A stretch of DNA of 57,969 nt, taken from Methylobacterium sp. W2. Lineage in GTDB: Bacteria; Pseudomonadota; Alphaproteobacteria; Rhizobiales; Beijerinckiaceae. The stretch is taken from contig NZ_VMOA01000036.1 of the NCBI RefSeq assembly GCF_020662345.1, forward strand, positions 1 through 57,969. Direction: 5' to 3'. Below, piece by piece: positions 1 through 7,337 of the stretch; the first letter of the stretch is position 1, and each line of letters begins with the position of its first letter. The translations under genes were made by a program, and so were the position numbers. The notes under the pieces were generated by a model that had not been told where the DNA came from, did not search any database, and saw only the letters and a program-made list of their open reading frames with translations.

Positions 1-597
1 GCGTCGGCCATCGGCGGTTTCGGTCGGCTCTGCCTGCGCAGGCCCGGCGAAGTTCTCGGCTCGGTCGTCGCCATCGGCGCGGTGGCGGCCGTCGCCATGA
101 ATGCGCTGGGCTACCAGGGGGGACGCCACCCGGCGCCGCTCTTCCCTACCCTCGGCAAGGGCACCGCCGCCAAGCCCACGGCCGGTCCGTCGCCTGAACC
201 GGTCAAGATCGCGGAGGCCCCGCCGCGCAGGATCGAGACGCCGAAGGTCGAGGCTGCGCCCGAGCCCAAGCCCGCGCCGGCGATCGAGGCGGCGAGACCC
301 GCGCCCAAGCCGGCGTCAGCCGCGCCCTCCACCAAGCGCGACGTCATTGCGGACATCATCAAGGCCGGGGAAACCACGGCCTCGGTGACGCCGAAACCCG
401 ATCAGGCCGTGGCGCAGGCGCAGCGGGCCCTGGTGAAGCTCGGATACGGACCGCTCGTCGCCGACGGCGTCCTCGGCCCCGGAACACGGGCGGCCATCGA
501 GAAGTTCGAGCGCGACCGCAAGCTGCCGGTCAAGGGCGTCGCCGCCGGCCGTACCTTGCGCGAACTCGCCTCCCGCGCCGGTTCGACCAAGGGGTAG
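1..597 (+). CDS. Peptidoglycan-binding-domain membrane protein, 5' end missing
   Basis: The reading frame is open from base 1, so the gene starts upstream of the window; 198 residues are visible. A hydrophobic, glycine/alanine-rich segment lies around visible residues 20-38 and is probably a membrane anchor. A long proline/alanine/lysine linker follows. The last ~60 residues fit a PG_binding_1 fold: a repeated-helix pattern with LVKLGY, then DGVLGPGTRAAIEKFE. Domains of this type bind cell-wall glycan, so the protein probably tethers to peptidoglycan from the inner membrane. No catalytic domain is seen in the visible part. The family call rests on the C-terminal motif; the specific role is unknown. 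Confidence 0.75.
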   Translation, partial: ASAIGGFGRLCLRRPGEVLGSVVAIGAVAAVAMNALGYQGGRHPAPLFPTLGKGTAAKPTAGPSPEPVKIAEAPPRRIETPKVEAAPEPKPAPAIEAARPAPKPASAAPSTKRDVIADIIKAGETTASVTPKPDQAVAQAQRALVKLGYGPLVADGVLGPGTRAAIEKFERDRKLPVKGVAAGRTLRELASRAGSTKG

Positions 598-924
598 CGG
601 CAAGGAATCCGGCGTTCGGAAGCCGCTCGCGGTCTCCGCGAGGCTACTGGATTCACACATCTGCTGGACAGCCGTTCCCTCGATCCAAGAGGGTTCGCAT
701 GAGGCGCAGCGGAACTCCCTCTCCTGGAAGGAGAGGGCTGGGGTGAGGTGTGGTCCACATCCGGAGAGGTCGCACACCTCACCTTCCAGGAGAGGGGAAC
801 CGCGACGCTCGTGAGCTGTGTGAATGCCATAGCTCAGCGAGGGGTGGCGTTCCGGTTGGTCCGCCTCGGCGCATAGAGCCTCGAAAGCCCCTCGAAGTAT
901 CCGGCTATCGGACGGACGAAACCG
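598..924. other. Gene-free interval filled by a palindromic repeat
   Basis: About 330 bases between the convergent ends of the peptidoglycan-binding protein and ygiQ. Most of it (roughly 650-836) is a copy of repeat family A, described separately. I see no convincing gene in the remaining bases. Confidence 0.6.
650..836 (+). repeat. Intergenic repeat family A, copy 1
   Basis: The copy begins with GATTCACACATCTGCT, contains ATCCAAGAGGGTTCG near 684-698, and then has inverted arms at about 715-755 (CTCTCCTGGAAGGAGAGGG core followed by GGTGAGGTGTGG) and 773-797. It ends with GTGTGAATGCCATAG. The arm at 715-755 matches, in opposite orientation, the arm at 38541-38581 over about 40 bases, and the flanking words recur near 24200-24310. 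It could fold into a long hairpin between the convergent genes and may act as a transcript end. Confidence 0.75.
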
Positions 925-2958
925 TCATTTCCGCAGGGGCACGCCCTTGGTGGTGAAGCGCGGCGCGCCCGGGTGGCGCATGGGGCGCGGCTGGCCTCCC
1001 GGCTTACCCGAGCCCGTTCCCGGCGGCTGCGAGAACGGAATGAGCTGGTCCGGCCTCGGCCCGATGAGATCGGCGCGGCCCATCGCCCGCAGCGCCTCGC
1101 GCAACAGGGGCCAGTTCTCGGGGTCGTGGTAGCGCAGGAACGCCTTGTGCAGGCGGCGCTGCCGCATCCCCTTGATCGCGTCGACCGGCTCGCTGCCGCC
1201 GCGCCGCACGCCCTGCAGCGGGTTGATCTCGGTGTGATACATGGTCGTGGCCGTCGCCATGGGCGAAGGCAGGAAGGTCTGGACCTGATCGGCGCGATAG
1301 TCGTTCTTCTTGAGCCAGACGGCGAGGTTCATCATGTCCTCGTCGGTCGTGCCCGGATGCGCCGCGATGAAATACGGGATCAGATAATATTTCTTGCCGG
1401 CTTTCTTGGCGGCGGCGTCGAACATCTCCTTGAAGCGGTCGTAGGTACCGATTCCCGGCTTCATCATCAGGTCGAGGGGGCCGCGCTCGGTGTGCTCGGG
1501 CGCGATCTTGAGACGGCCACCGACATGGTGGGTCACGAGTTCCTCGACGTATTCCGGGCTTCGGACCGCGAGATCGTAGCGCACGCCGGAGGCGACCATC
1601 ACCTTCTTGACGCCCTCCACCTCGCGGACCTTGCGATAGAGCCGGATCAGGTCGTCATGCGAGGTGTTCAGGTTCGGGCAGATGTCCGGAAAGACACAGG
1701 ACGGCAGCCGGCACGCCGCCTCGATCTTCGGGTCCTTGCAGGCCATCCGGTACATGTTGGCCGTGGGTCCGCCGACATCCGAGATCACGCCGGTGAAGCC
1801 GGGTGTCTTGTCGCGGATCAGCTCGATCTCGCGCAGGATCGAGCCCTCCGAGCGGTTCTGGATGACGCGGCCCTCGTGCTCGGTGATGGAGCAGAAGGTG
1901 CAGCCGCCAAAGCAGCCGCGCATGATCGTCACCGAAAACTTGATCATGTCCCAGGCGGGGATCTTCGCGTCGCCGTAGGCGGGATGGGGCGCGCGGGCGT
2001 AGGGCAGATCGTAGACCGCATCCATCTCCTCGCTGGAGAGTGGGATCGGCGGCGGGTTCAGCCACAGGTCGCGGTCACCGTGGCGCTGGACGAGGGGGCG
2101 GGCGTTGCCGGGATTGGCCTCCCGGTGCAGCACCCGCGAGGCGCGGGCATAAGCCTCCTTGTCGTCCTTGACCTCGTCGTAGGCGGGGAGGCGGATCACG
2201 GTCTCGCCGGGGCGGCGCATGGCGGCCTCGTCGGCCGAGTCGAGATCGTCGGCGGGCAGCTCGGTGTAATGCTCGGGCACGCGGCGGAACAGGGCCACGC
2301 CCCGGACCGAGTCGAGCTCGTTCGGCGCCGCGCCGGCCGCGAGGCGGTTCGCCACCTCGACCACGGCGCGCTCGGCATTGCCGTAGAGGAGGAGATCGGC
2401 CTTGGCGTCCGCCAGGATCGAGCGGCGCACCTTGTCGGACCAGTAATCGTAATGGGCGATGCGGCGCAGCGAGGCCTCGATGCCGCCGAGGATGATCGGC
2501 ACGTCCTTGTAGGCCTCGCGGCAGCGCTGCGTGTAGACGATGGTGCAGCGGTCCGGGCGGGCGCCGCCTTCCCCGCCCGCCGTATAGGCGTCGTCGCTGC
2601 GCAGGCGACGGTCCGCCGTGTAGCGGTTCACCATCGAATCGAGATTGCCGCCGGTGACGCCGAAGAACAGCCTCGGCCGGCCCAAGGCCTTGAACGGCTC
2701 CGCCGATTGCCAGTCGGGCTGGGCGATGATGCCGACCCGGAACCCTTGCGATTCGAGCAGCCGGCCGATGATGGCCATGCCGAAGCTCGGATGATCGACA
2801 TAGGCGTCCCCCGTCACCAGGACGATGTCGCAGGCATCCCAACCGAGCGCGTCCATTTCGGCGCGGCTCATGGGCAGGAACGGCGCCGCCTTCCCGTAAA
2901 GCGGCAGCTTGCAGGCGATGGGAGCCGGGGATCGACTCGCGGAAGCTTGGAGGTCCAT
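925..2958 (-). CDS. ygiQ: YgiQ family radical SAM protein
   Basis: A 677-residue protein of typical YgiQ length. The radical SAM cluster motif CFGGCTFC (CxxxCxxC) is at about residues 349-356, preceded by the YgiQ-type N-terminal domain (GDAYVDHPSFG near 50, GGIEASLRR near 158) and followed by the C-terminal part with HPGTTDEDM. The cysteines would bind a [4Fe-4S] cluster that cleaves S-adenosylmethionine; the physiological substrate of YgiQ proteins is not known. The C-terminal tail is proline/glycine-rich. The gene stands alone, convergent with the gene to its left and separated from the insertion sequence by about 200 bases. Confidence 0.92.
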   Translation of the reverse strand: MDLQASASRSPAPIACKLPLYGKAAPFLPMSRAEMDALGWDACDIVLVTGDAYVDHPSFGMAIIGRLLESQGFRVGIIAQPDWQSAEPFKALGRPRLFFGVTGGNLDSMVNRYTADRRLRSDDAYTAGGEGGARPDRCTIVYTQRCREAYKDVPIILGGIEASLRRIAHYDYWSDKVRRSILADAKADLLLYGNAERAVVEVANRLAAGAAPNELDSVRGVALFRRVPEHYTELPADDLDSADEAAMRRPGETVIRLPAYDEVKDDKEAYARASRVLHREANPGNARPLVQRHGDRDLWLNPPPIPLSSEEMDAVYDLPYARAPHPAYGDAKIPAWDMIKFSVTIMRGCFGGCTFCSITEHEGRVIQNRSEGSILREIELIRDKTPGFTGVISDVGGPTANMYRMACKDPKIEAACRLPSCVFPDICPNLNTSHDDLIRLYRKVREVEGVKKVMVASGVRYDLAVRSPEYVEELVTHHVGGRLKIAPEHTERGPLDLMMKPGIGTYDRFKEMFDAAAKKAGKKYYLIPYFIAAHPGTTDEDMMNLAVWLKKNDYRADQVQTFLPSPMATATTMYHTEINPLQGVRRGGSEPVDAIKGMRQRRLHKAFLRYHDPENWPLLREALRAMGRADLIGPRPDQLIPFSQPPGTGSGKPGGQPRPMRHPGAPRFTTKGVPLRK

Positions 2959-3171
2959 GGGCCGTGCATAGACCGCCGAGGCTCAGAGCTCAACGAAGAG
3001 CGAGAAGGCCGGGCGCCGCGCCCGCATCGGAGCGGATGAGATTGGCTTTCCGTTCGCACTGCAAGCGGAAAAGCGGCACGGGCCGGGATCGAACACTTCA
3101 GCCGCCGACAAGGCTTACCGCGCCGATTGGCTGCGCGCTCACCTTTCAAAAATTGGCACGATTAGAGCGTG

Positions 3172-3941
3172 TCATCGCTTGAGCCAATCGAGTGCGGCGG
3201 CGAGGTAGAGGATGCCCATGAAGCTGGCGGCTGTCTTTTCGTAGCGTGTGGCGATGGCCCGCCATTCCTTGAGCCTGGCCCAGAGGCGCTCGACTTGGTT
3301 GCGGTTGTTGTAGATCCAGTCCGGGCAGGCGACGGGTGCCTCATGGCGCTGCGGCGGGATCACGGGCCGTGCGCCCATGGTCCAGATGTGCTCGCGGAAG
3401 GCGTGGCTGGTGTAGCCACGGTCGCCCACGACCCACTTCGGCACGCTGGGCAGCCCGTCGAGCAGCGGCACCGCATGGGGCAGCTCATGGGCCTGACCGG
3501 GCGCCAGCCGGAAGGCGATGGCGCGGCCCCGCCCGTCGGCGATCACGCAAGCCTTGGTGCCATAGCCGCCACGCGAGCGGCCAAGTGCTTCACGATGATC
3601 TCGCTCGGCCGCAGATCCCCCCTTTTGGCGGCCCCGGCCGCCTTTTGGTGAGCCCGCACGTTCGTGCCGTCGAGGAACACCATTCCGAGTTGGACACCGC
3701 GCTCCTGCACCAGGCTGAGCAGCCGCTCCCAGACACCGGCCCGGGACCAGCGAATGAAGATCTGGGCAGCCCGCCACCACGGACCCAGTTCCTCCGGGAT
3801 CGCCCGCCATTTGGCCCCGTTCTGATGCCGCCAGAGGATCGCCGAGAGCGTGCGTTGCAGGTGCTGCGGTGGCGTCTTGGCCTTGGGCCGGCAGGCCTCG
3901 ACCAGCGGCTCCAGTTCAGACCATTGCGCATCGCTCAGCAT
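3172..3941 (-). CDS. IS5-family transposase OrfAB (frameshifted product)
   Basis: Joining the upstream frame (from 3941) to the downstream frame (to 3172) by a -1 shift gives one ~256-residue DDE transposase. The first Asp is in FLDGTNV (upstream frame), the second in VVGDRGY and the Glu in NQVERLWARLKE (downstream frame). The slip site is probably AAAAGGGGGG on the minus strand (3617-3626), exactly where the two frames join. Splitting over two frames with a slippery run is usual for the IS427 group, so this is probably programmed frameshifting rather than decay. The stop codon lies inside the left terminal repeat. Confidence 0.85.
3543..3941 (-). CDS. IS5-family transposase OrfA
   Basis: The 132-residue product made without frameshifting. 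It contains the N-terminal DUF4096-like region (MLSDAQWSELEPL, then LSAILWRHQNGAKWRAIPEE) and the first catalytic Asp in FLDGTNVRAH, but lacks the second Asp and the Glu. Alone it cannot be a catalytic transposase; in related elements such OrfA products may modulate transposition. The ATG lies 67 bases inside the right terminal repeat. Confidence 0.8.
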   Translation of the reverse strand: MLSDAQWSELEPLVEACRPKAKTPPQHLQRTLSAILWRHQNGAKWRAIPEELGPWWRAAQIFIRWSRAGVWERLLSLVQERGVQLGMVFLDGTNVRAHQKAAGAAKRGDLRPSEIIVKHLAARVAAMAPRLA

Positions 3942-4072
3942 CGTCCCTCCCGCAATCAGAGAGACGAAAACGCAAAACGCGCCAATCCGTTCAAGCGACG
4001 ACAGGCCCTAGAAGGATTTTCAGCAAGTGCGATATGAATTACAATATTAGATATGACAAGTGCTGCTAGGAA

Positions 4073-4243
4073 AAGTCGCGCTACCGCGAACACCGGCGCG
4101 TCGAGGCTACCTTCTTCCGCATCGACGGCGTCCGTCGTCTTGCCAGCCGGTACGACAAGCTGACCGGCAACGATGACTTCGTCCTCGCGCTCGCCGCCAT
4201 CATCATCGTCCGGTGCCGATCGAATCCAGACCCGATCTACTGA
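4073..4243 (+). pseudogene. IS5-family transposase C-terminal remnant
   Basis: A 56-codon plus-strand frame ending in TGA reads RRVEATFFRIDGVRRLASRYDKL then a hydrophobic tail with LALAAIIIV. This matches the layout of the C-terminus of IS5 transposases: the intact neighbour reads NQVERLWARLKEWRAIATRYEK and then LAAALDWL. The catalytic Glu is kept, but there is no start and everything upstream of the last ~55 residues is gone. The remnant is in the opposite orientation to the intact element 65 bases away and has a different sequence, so it is from a different, older insertion. Confidence 0.7.
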
Positions 4244-4324
4244 CGCGAACCGTGTCCCATCATCGCATATTAACCAATTTGCTGTTGACAGAGCATCGGT
4301 CACGCAGGGATCGGCATCCGCGGT

Positions 4325-5662
4325 ATGACGCGACACGAAATGGTGGGATCGATCGGCGGCCCTGCAAGGCCGATCCTGCCGGAACCTGAATTCTCGGAAT
4401 GCTGTCGGATCGCGCGGGCGCTCTTCCATGCCGCGGCCGCCTCCGTCTGTCTTCGCGGAAATTCCCGGACCTGGACGGATCTTGGTTCCGATGCCGGCCC
4501 CCAACTGAGGAATGCGGCTGAGATGGCCGATGGACGGCCCGATTGGGACTGGCCCGTGCTCTGGTGCGACGACATGCGAACCGACCCGGCCTTGACCGGA
4601 TGGCTGCCGGCCAGGAACGCCGAGATCGGCTTTTTTGCGAGCGCCCCGTTCGGTCCAGATCAGATCGGCCGGCTGTCCGTGCTGGATACCCGTCCGCAAG
4701 CCGGCTCGGCCGAGAAAATCAGGCTCCTGACCGACCTCGCCGCCATGGCCGGGCAGATCTACGACCTGGCCCGCGCCGTACGCGGGGCCACGGAGCGGGA
4801 GGCGGAGTTTCGTCACCTCGCGGAAATGTCCACCGATACGATCATTCGCGGCAATCTCGACGGTGTCCGCCTCTACGTCTCACCCTCCATCCGGGCGCTG
4901 CTCGGATACGAGCCGGAAGAACTCGTGGGACGCAAGGCGATCGATATCGCCCACCCGGACGATATCCCGAGCTTCCGGCGGTTCATGCAGAGCGTGCGCG
5001 ACGGTCATATCGACGTCGCCGTCATCGAACTGCGTCTCCAGCACAAGAACGGCGCGTGGGTCTGGATGGAAGCCTCCCTGCGCTTGAGCCGCGATCCTGA
5101 TACGCAGGCCCCGAACGGCTACGTCGTCTCAGTTCGCGATGTCGGGCGGCGCAAGCTGCTGGAAGAGCGACTGGAACAGCTTGCGTCCTTCGATCCTCTC
5201 ACGGGCCTGCCCAATCGGTCGCAGTTCAGCCAACGCCTTCAAGCCGCGCTCGACCGCTCGAGCCGCATCGGCGAAAGCGTTGCGCTGTTCTACATGGACC
5301 TCGACAACTTCAAGGGTATCAACGACACGATGGGGCATGCGGCCGGTGACAGCGTTCTGAAGGTCTGTGCGGCCCGTCTGCGCGCTGAGCTGAGGCAATG
5401 CGATTTCGTTGCCCGCCTCGGAGGTGACGAGTTCACGGCCATCCTGACCGCCGGTGAACCGGAACTGCCCGAGTTGGCCCAGCGCCTCGTATCCGCGGTC
5501 AGCGTGCCGATCCCTTACGGCGGCCAGGAGTTTCGTGTCGGCCTGAGCGTCGGCATCGCCCGCGCGCCGTGCGATGGCACATCTCCGGACGTCCTGCTGT
5601 CTGCCGCCGACCGAGCGCTTTATCGGGCCAAAGCCGCCGGCCGGAATACCTTTCGGTTCTGA
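4325..5662 (+). CDS. PAS-GGDEF diguanylate cyclase
   Basis: A 445-residue soluble protein that would make cyclic di-GMP from two GTP. Residues ~1-155 look like a degenerate GAF-type sensor, ~160-280 are a PAS domain with its PAC tail (HKNGAWVWMEASLRLSRD), and ~285-445 are a GGDEF domain starting DPLTGLPNRSQF. The active-site GGDEF is intact at about residues 366-370, and an RQCD product-inhibition I-site lies five residues before it, so the enzyme is predicted to be active and feedback-inhibited. No EAL domain and no transmembrane segment is visible. ATG 4325 is taken as the start. The signal sensed is unknown. Confidence 0.9.
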   Translation: MTRHEMVGSIGGPARPILPEPEFSECCRIARALFHAAAASVCLRGNSRTWTDLGSDAGPQLRNAAEMADGRPDWDWPVLWCDDMRTDPALTGWLPARNAEIGFFASAPFGPDQIGRLSVLDTRPQAGSAEKIRLLTDLAAMAGQIYDLARAVRGATEREAEFRHLAEMSTDTIIRGNLDGVRLYVSPSIRALLGYEPEELVGRKAIDIAHPDDIPSFRRFMQSVRDGHIDVAVIELRLQHKNGAWVWMEASLRLSRDPDTQAPNGYVVSVRDVGRRKLLEERLEQLASFDPLTGLPNRSQFSQRLQAALDRSSRIGESVALFYMDLDNFKGINDTMGHAAGDSVLKVCAARLRAELRQCDFVARLGGDEFTAILTAGEPELPELAQRLVSAVSVPIPYGGQEFRVGLSVGIARAPCDGTSPDVLLSAADRALYRAKAAGRNTFRF

Positions 5663-5730
5663 GCGCCTTCTCTGTCGGCCCTCCTTCAGGCGCGGTCCCC
5701 GCGCCACGCCTTCGGTGCTATAGGCGGGCC

Positions 5731-6072
5731 ATGCCTCGCCTGCGCTCCGACTTCTGGGTCTCGGCCCATCTCCGCCGTCTCGCCGTCGAGGGGATCGACG
5801 CGGTGCAGCGCCGGCGCGGTGCGCCCGAGGCGGGCGCGATCTTCGTGAAGGTCGATCGCCTGGATGGCCGGGCCGATCTCTATGGGCCGGCCCCGCAATC
5901 CCTCGTCGATACCGGGGATGGGGGCGATCGCAGCTTCGTCCAGGTGATGAGCGAAGCCTCGCCGCCCGATGTCGAACTCCGCCTCGGCAAGGAACTGCGC
6001 TTCGACGACGACCTCTGGATCATCGAGATCGACGACCGCGCGGGGCGCCACCATCTCGATCTCGCCGAATAG
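5731..6072 (+). CDS. DUF1491 family protein
   Basis: A 113-residue protein starting MPRLRSDFWVSAHLRR and continuing with AGAIFVKVDRLDG and a C-terminal DDDLWIIEIDDR segment. This is the compact alpha/beta pattern of DUF1491, a family I know from alphaproteobacteria and which has no assigned function. ATG 5731 is chosen because the family begins at MPRLRSD; an open frame extends upstream but is not conserved-looking. The gene is convergent with the DUF2336 gene, with only 24 bases between the stops. Confidence 0.82.
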   Translation: MPRLRSDFWVSAHLRRLAVEGIDAVQRRRGAPEAGAIFVKVDRLDGRADLYGPAPQSLVDTGDGGDRSFVQVMSEASPPDVELRLGKELRFDDDLWIIEIDDRAGRHHLDLAE

Positions 6073-6096
6073 GACGAGGCGCGCCCCGGCGGATTG

Positions 6097-7230
6097 TCAG
6101 TTCGACGCCGATTGCCTGACCCGGCCCGGAAGGGCAGGGCGGAGCGGGGCGCGCTCTGTGGATGCCGGCGCCATGCGCGGGCGGGCGGCATCGGGGGCCG
6201 TGTAGGGCTGGTGGGCGGTGCCGCCGTTGAGCCGCTCGGGCAGCGGCTTGTCGAGGACGCCGCTGAGAAGGTCGCGGGCCGCGCCGCGCGGGATGGTGCG
6301 GAACAGCTTCACCAGATCGTAGACCCGGTCCACCGACCGCGCCACGGTCTCGTTGAGGGTGAGGAAGACATAGACCGCCTCTTCCTCGTGCAGCCCCGCC
6401 GCGCGAAGGGCGAGGGTGAGGAGTTCGTAACGCTGGCTCGGGTCCGGCGTCGCCGCGAGGAAGTTGCGCTGCAGGCCGAGCATCTCGGCGAGAGCCGCGA
6501 CGAAGCCGGCGACATCGTTTCGGCCCGAGAAGCCGGTGAGGACGGCGCCCGCCTCGCGCGGCATGGGGGGGGAGGGCCGAAGCGCCGCTCGCGAACTGAT
6601 CGCCCGGCCGATCGCCTCGCGCAGCTCTTCGTCGGCGAAAAGAAACAGCGGCGCCAGATCCCCCGGGGCGAGGTCGGGGCGGGCGAGGAGCGCCTGGGCC
6701 AGGTCGGGCTTCGTCCGCGCACGGCCGACGAGGAGGGCGACGGTGGTGCCCTGAAGGGCGAGCTGCCAGTTCTCGGCCAGGGCGAGATCGATGGCGGCCA
6801 CGTCGCGCGAGGCCATCTCTTCGATGAGGCTGCGGCTCAGATCGGCCCTGCGGGCGATGGCGACGGCGATGTCGGAGCCGTCGGCGAGGGCGGCTTCGAT
6901 GACGCGGGCCGACAGGTCCGGCGCCTGCGCGATGATGAGATCCCTGATCTCGCCGCCGCGCGCGGCGAGCGCCGCCAGCACGGATTGCGGGGTCGCGGGG
7001 AAGGGCGCCAGCTTGCGCGCCACGATCTCCGCCGTCTCGTCGTCGACCGTCGGGATCAGACCGCCGGCGAGGGATTCGAACGCCTCCACCGTCTTCCGGT
7101 CCCGCACCGAGGCGGTGAGGAACAGATCGGTCTGCACCCGGAGGATGACAGGTTTCAGATCGAGGTCACCGAGACGCGACAGTTCGATCAGGCCGGAGAA
7201 GTCCGGCGCATCGTCGAGAGATGGGGACAT
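6097..7230 (-). CDS. DUF2336 family protein
   Basis: A 377-residue, largely helical protein. Residues ~30-300 are a run of alanine/leucine-rich helical repeats (IIAQAPDLSARVIEAAL; LSRSLIEEMASRDV) typical of DUF2336, an alphaproteobacterial family with HEAT-like architecture and no established biochemical role. No signal peptide or membrane segment is visible. A strong hairpin about 65 bases upstream of its start separates it from hemY, so it is probably transcribed from its own promoter. Confidence 0.75.
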   Translation of the reverse strand: MSPSLDDAPDFSGLIELSRLGDLDLKPVILRVQTDLFLTASVRDRKTVEAFESLAGGLIPTVDDETAEIVARKLAPFPATPQSVLAALAARGGEIRDLIIAQAPDLSARVIEAALADGSDIAVAIARRADLSRSLIEEMASRDVAAIDLALAENWQLALQGTTVALLVGRARTKPDLAQALLARPDLAPGDLAPLFLFADEELREAIGRAISSRAALRPSPPMPREAGAVLTGFSGRNDVAGFVAALAEMLGLQRNFLAATPDPSQRYELLTLALRAAGLHEEEAVYVFLTLNETVARSVDRVYDLVKLFRTIPRGAARDLLSGVLDKPLPERLNGGTAHQPYTAPDAARPRMAPASTERAPLRPALPGRVRQSASN

Positions 7231-7294
7231 GGCACTTCGTTTACGCAGAACTCGCTGGACACAGCTTTAGCGAGCTTGCGTGAACCGACCTTTA

Positions 7295-7320
7295 AAGGGC
7301 GCCGCCGCGACGGCGCCCTT
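7295..7320 (-). terminator. Rho-independent-type terminator after the hem/mic60 run
   Basis: A perfect 10-bp stem, AAGGGCGCCG pairing with CGGCGCCCTT around a 6-base loop. On the minus strand it is followed by TTTAAAGG. It lies 18 bases past the stop of the HemY-like gene and before the DUF2336 gene, so it should end the hemD–mitofilin–hemY transcript. Confidence 0.75.
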
Positions 7321-7337
7321 CCTGCCCCATTGCGGGA

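Larger units (their letters stand above)
3165..4008 (-). mobile_element. IS5-family (IS427-like) insertion sequence, 844 bp
   Basis: Imperfect terminal inverted repeats bound the element. Including the flanking TA, the left end reads TAGAGCGTGTCATCGCTTGA (3163-3182), and the complement of 3991-4010 reads TAGGGCCTGTCGTCGCTTGA: 17 of 20 match. A TA dinucleotide flanks both ends (3163-3164 and 4009-4010), as expected for IS5/IS427-type targeting. The single transposase is encoded in two overlapping frames on the minus strand. Both ends and all three catalytic residues are present, so the copy looks recent and potentially active. Confidence 0.88.

Noticed and set aside
973..3039. A very long plus-strand open frame antisense to ygiQ
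   Set aside because: It mirrors the codon pattern of the radical SAM gene in GC-rich DNA and its product has no family features, whereas the minus strand has all ygiQ motifs.
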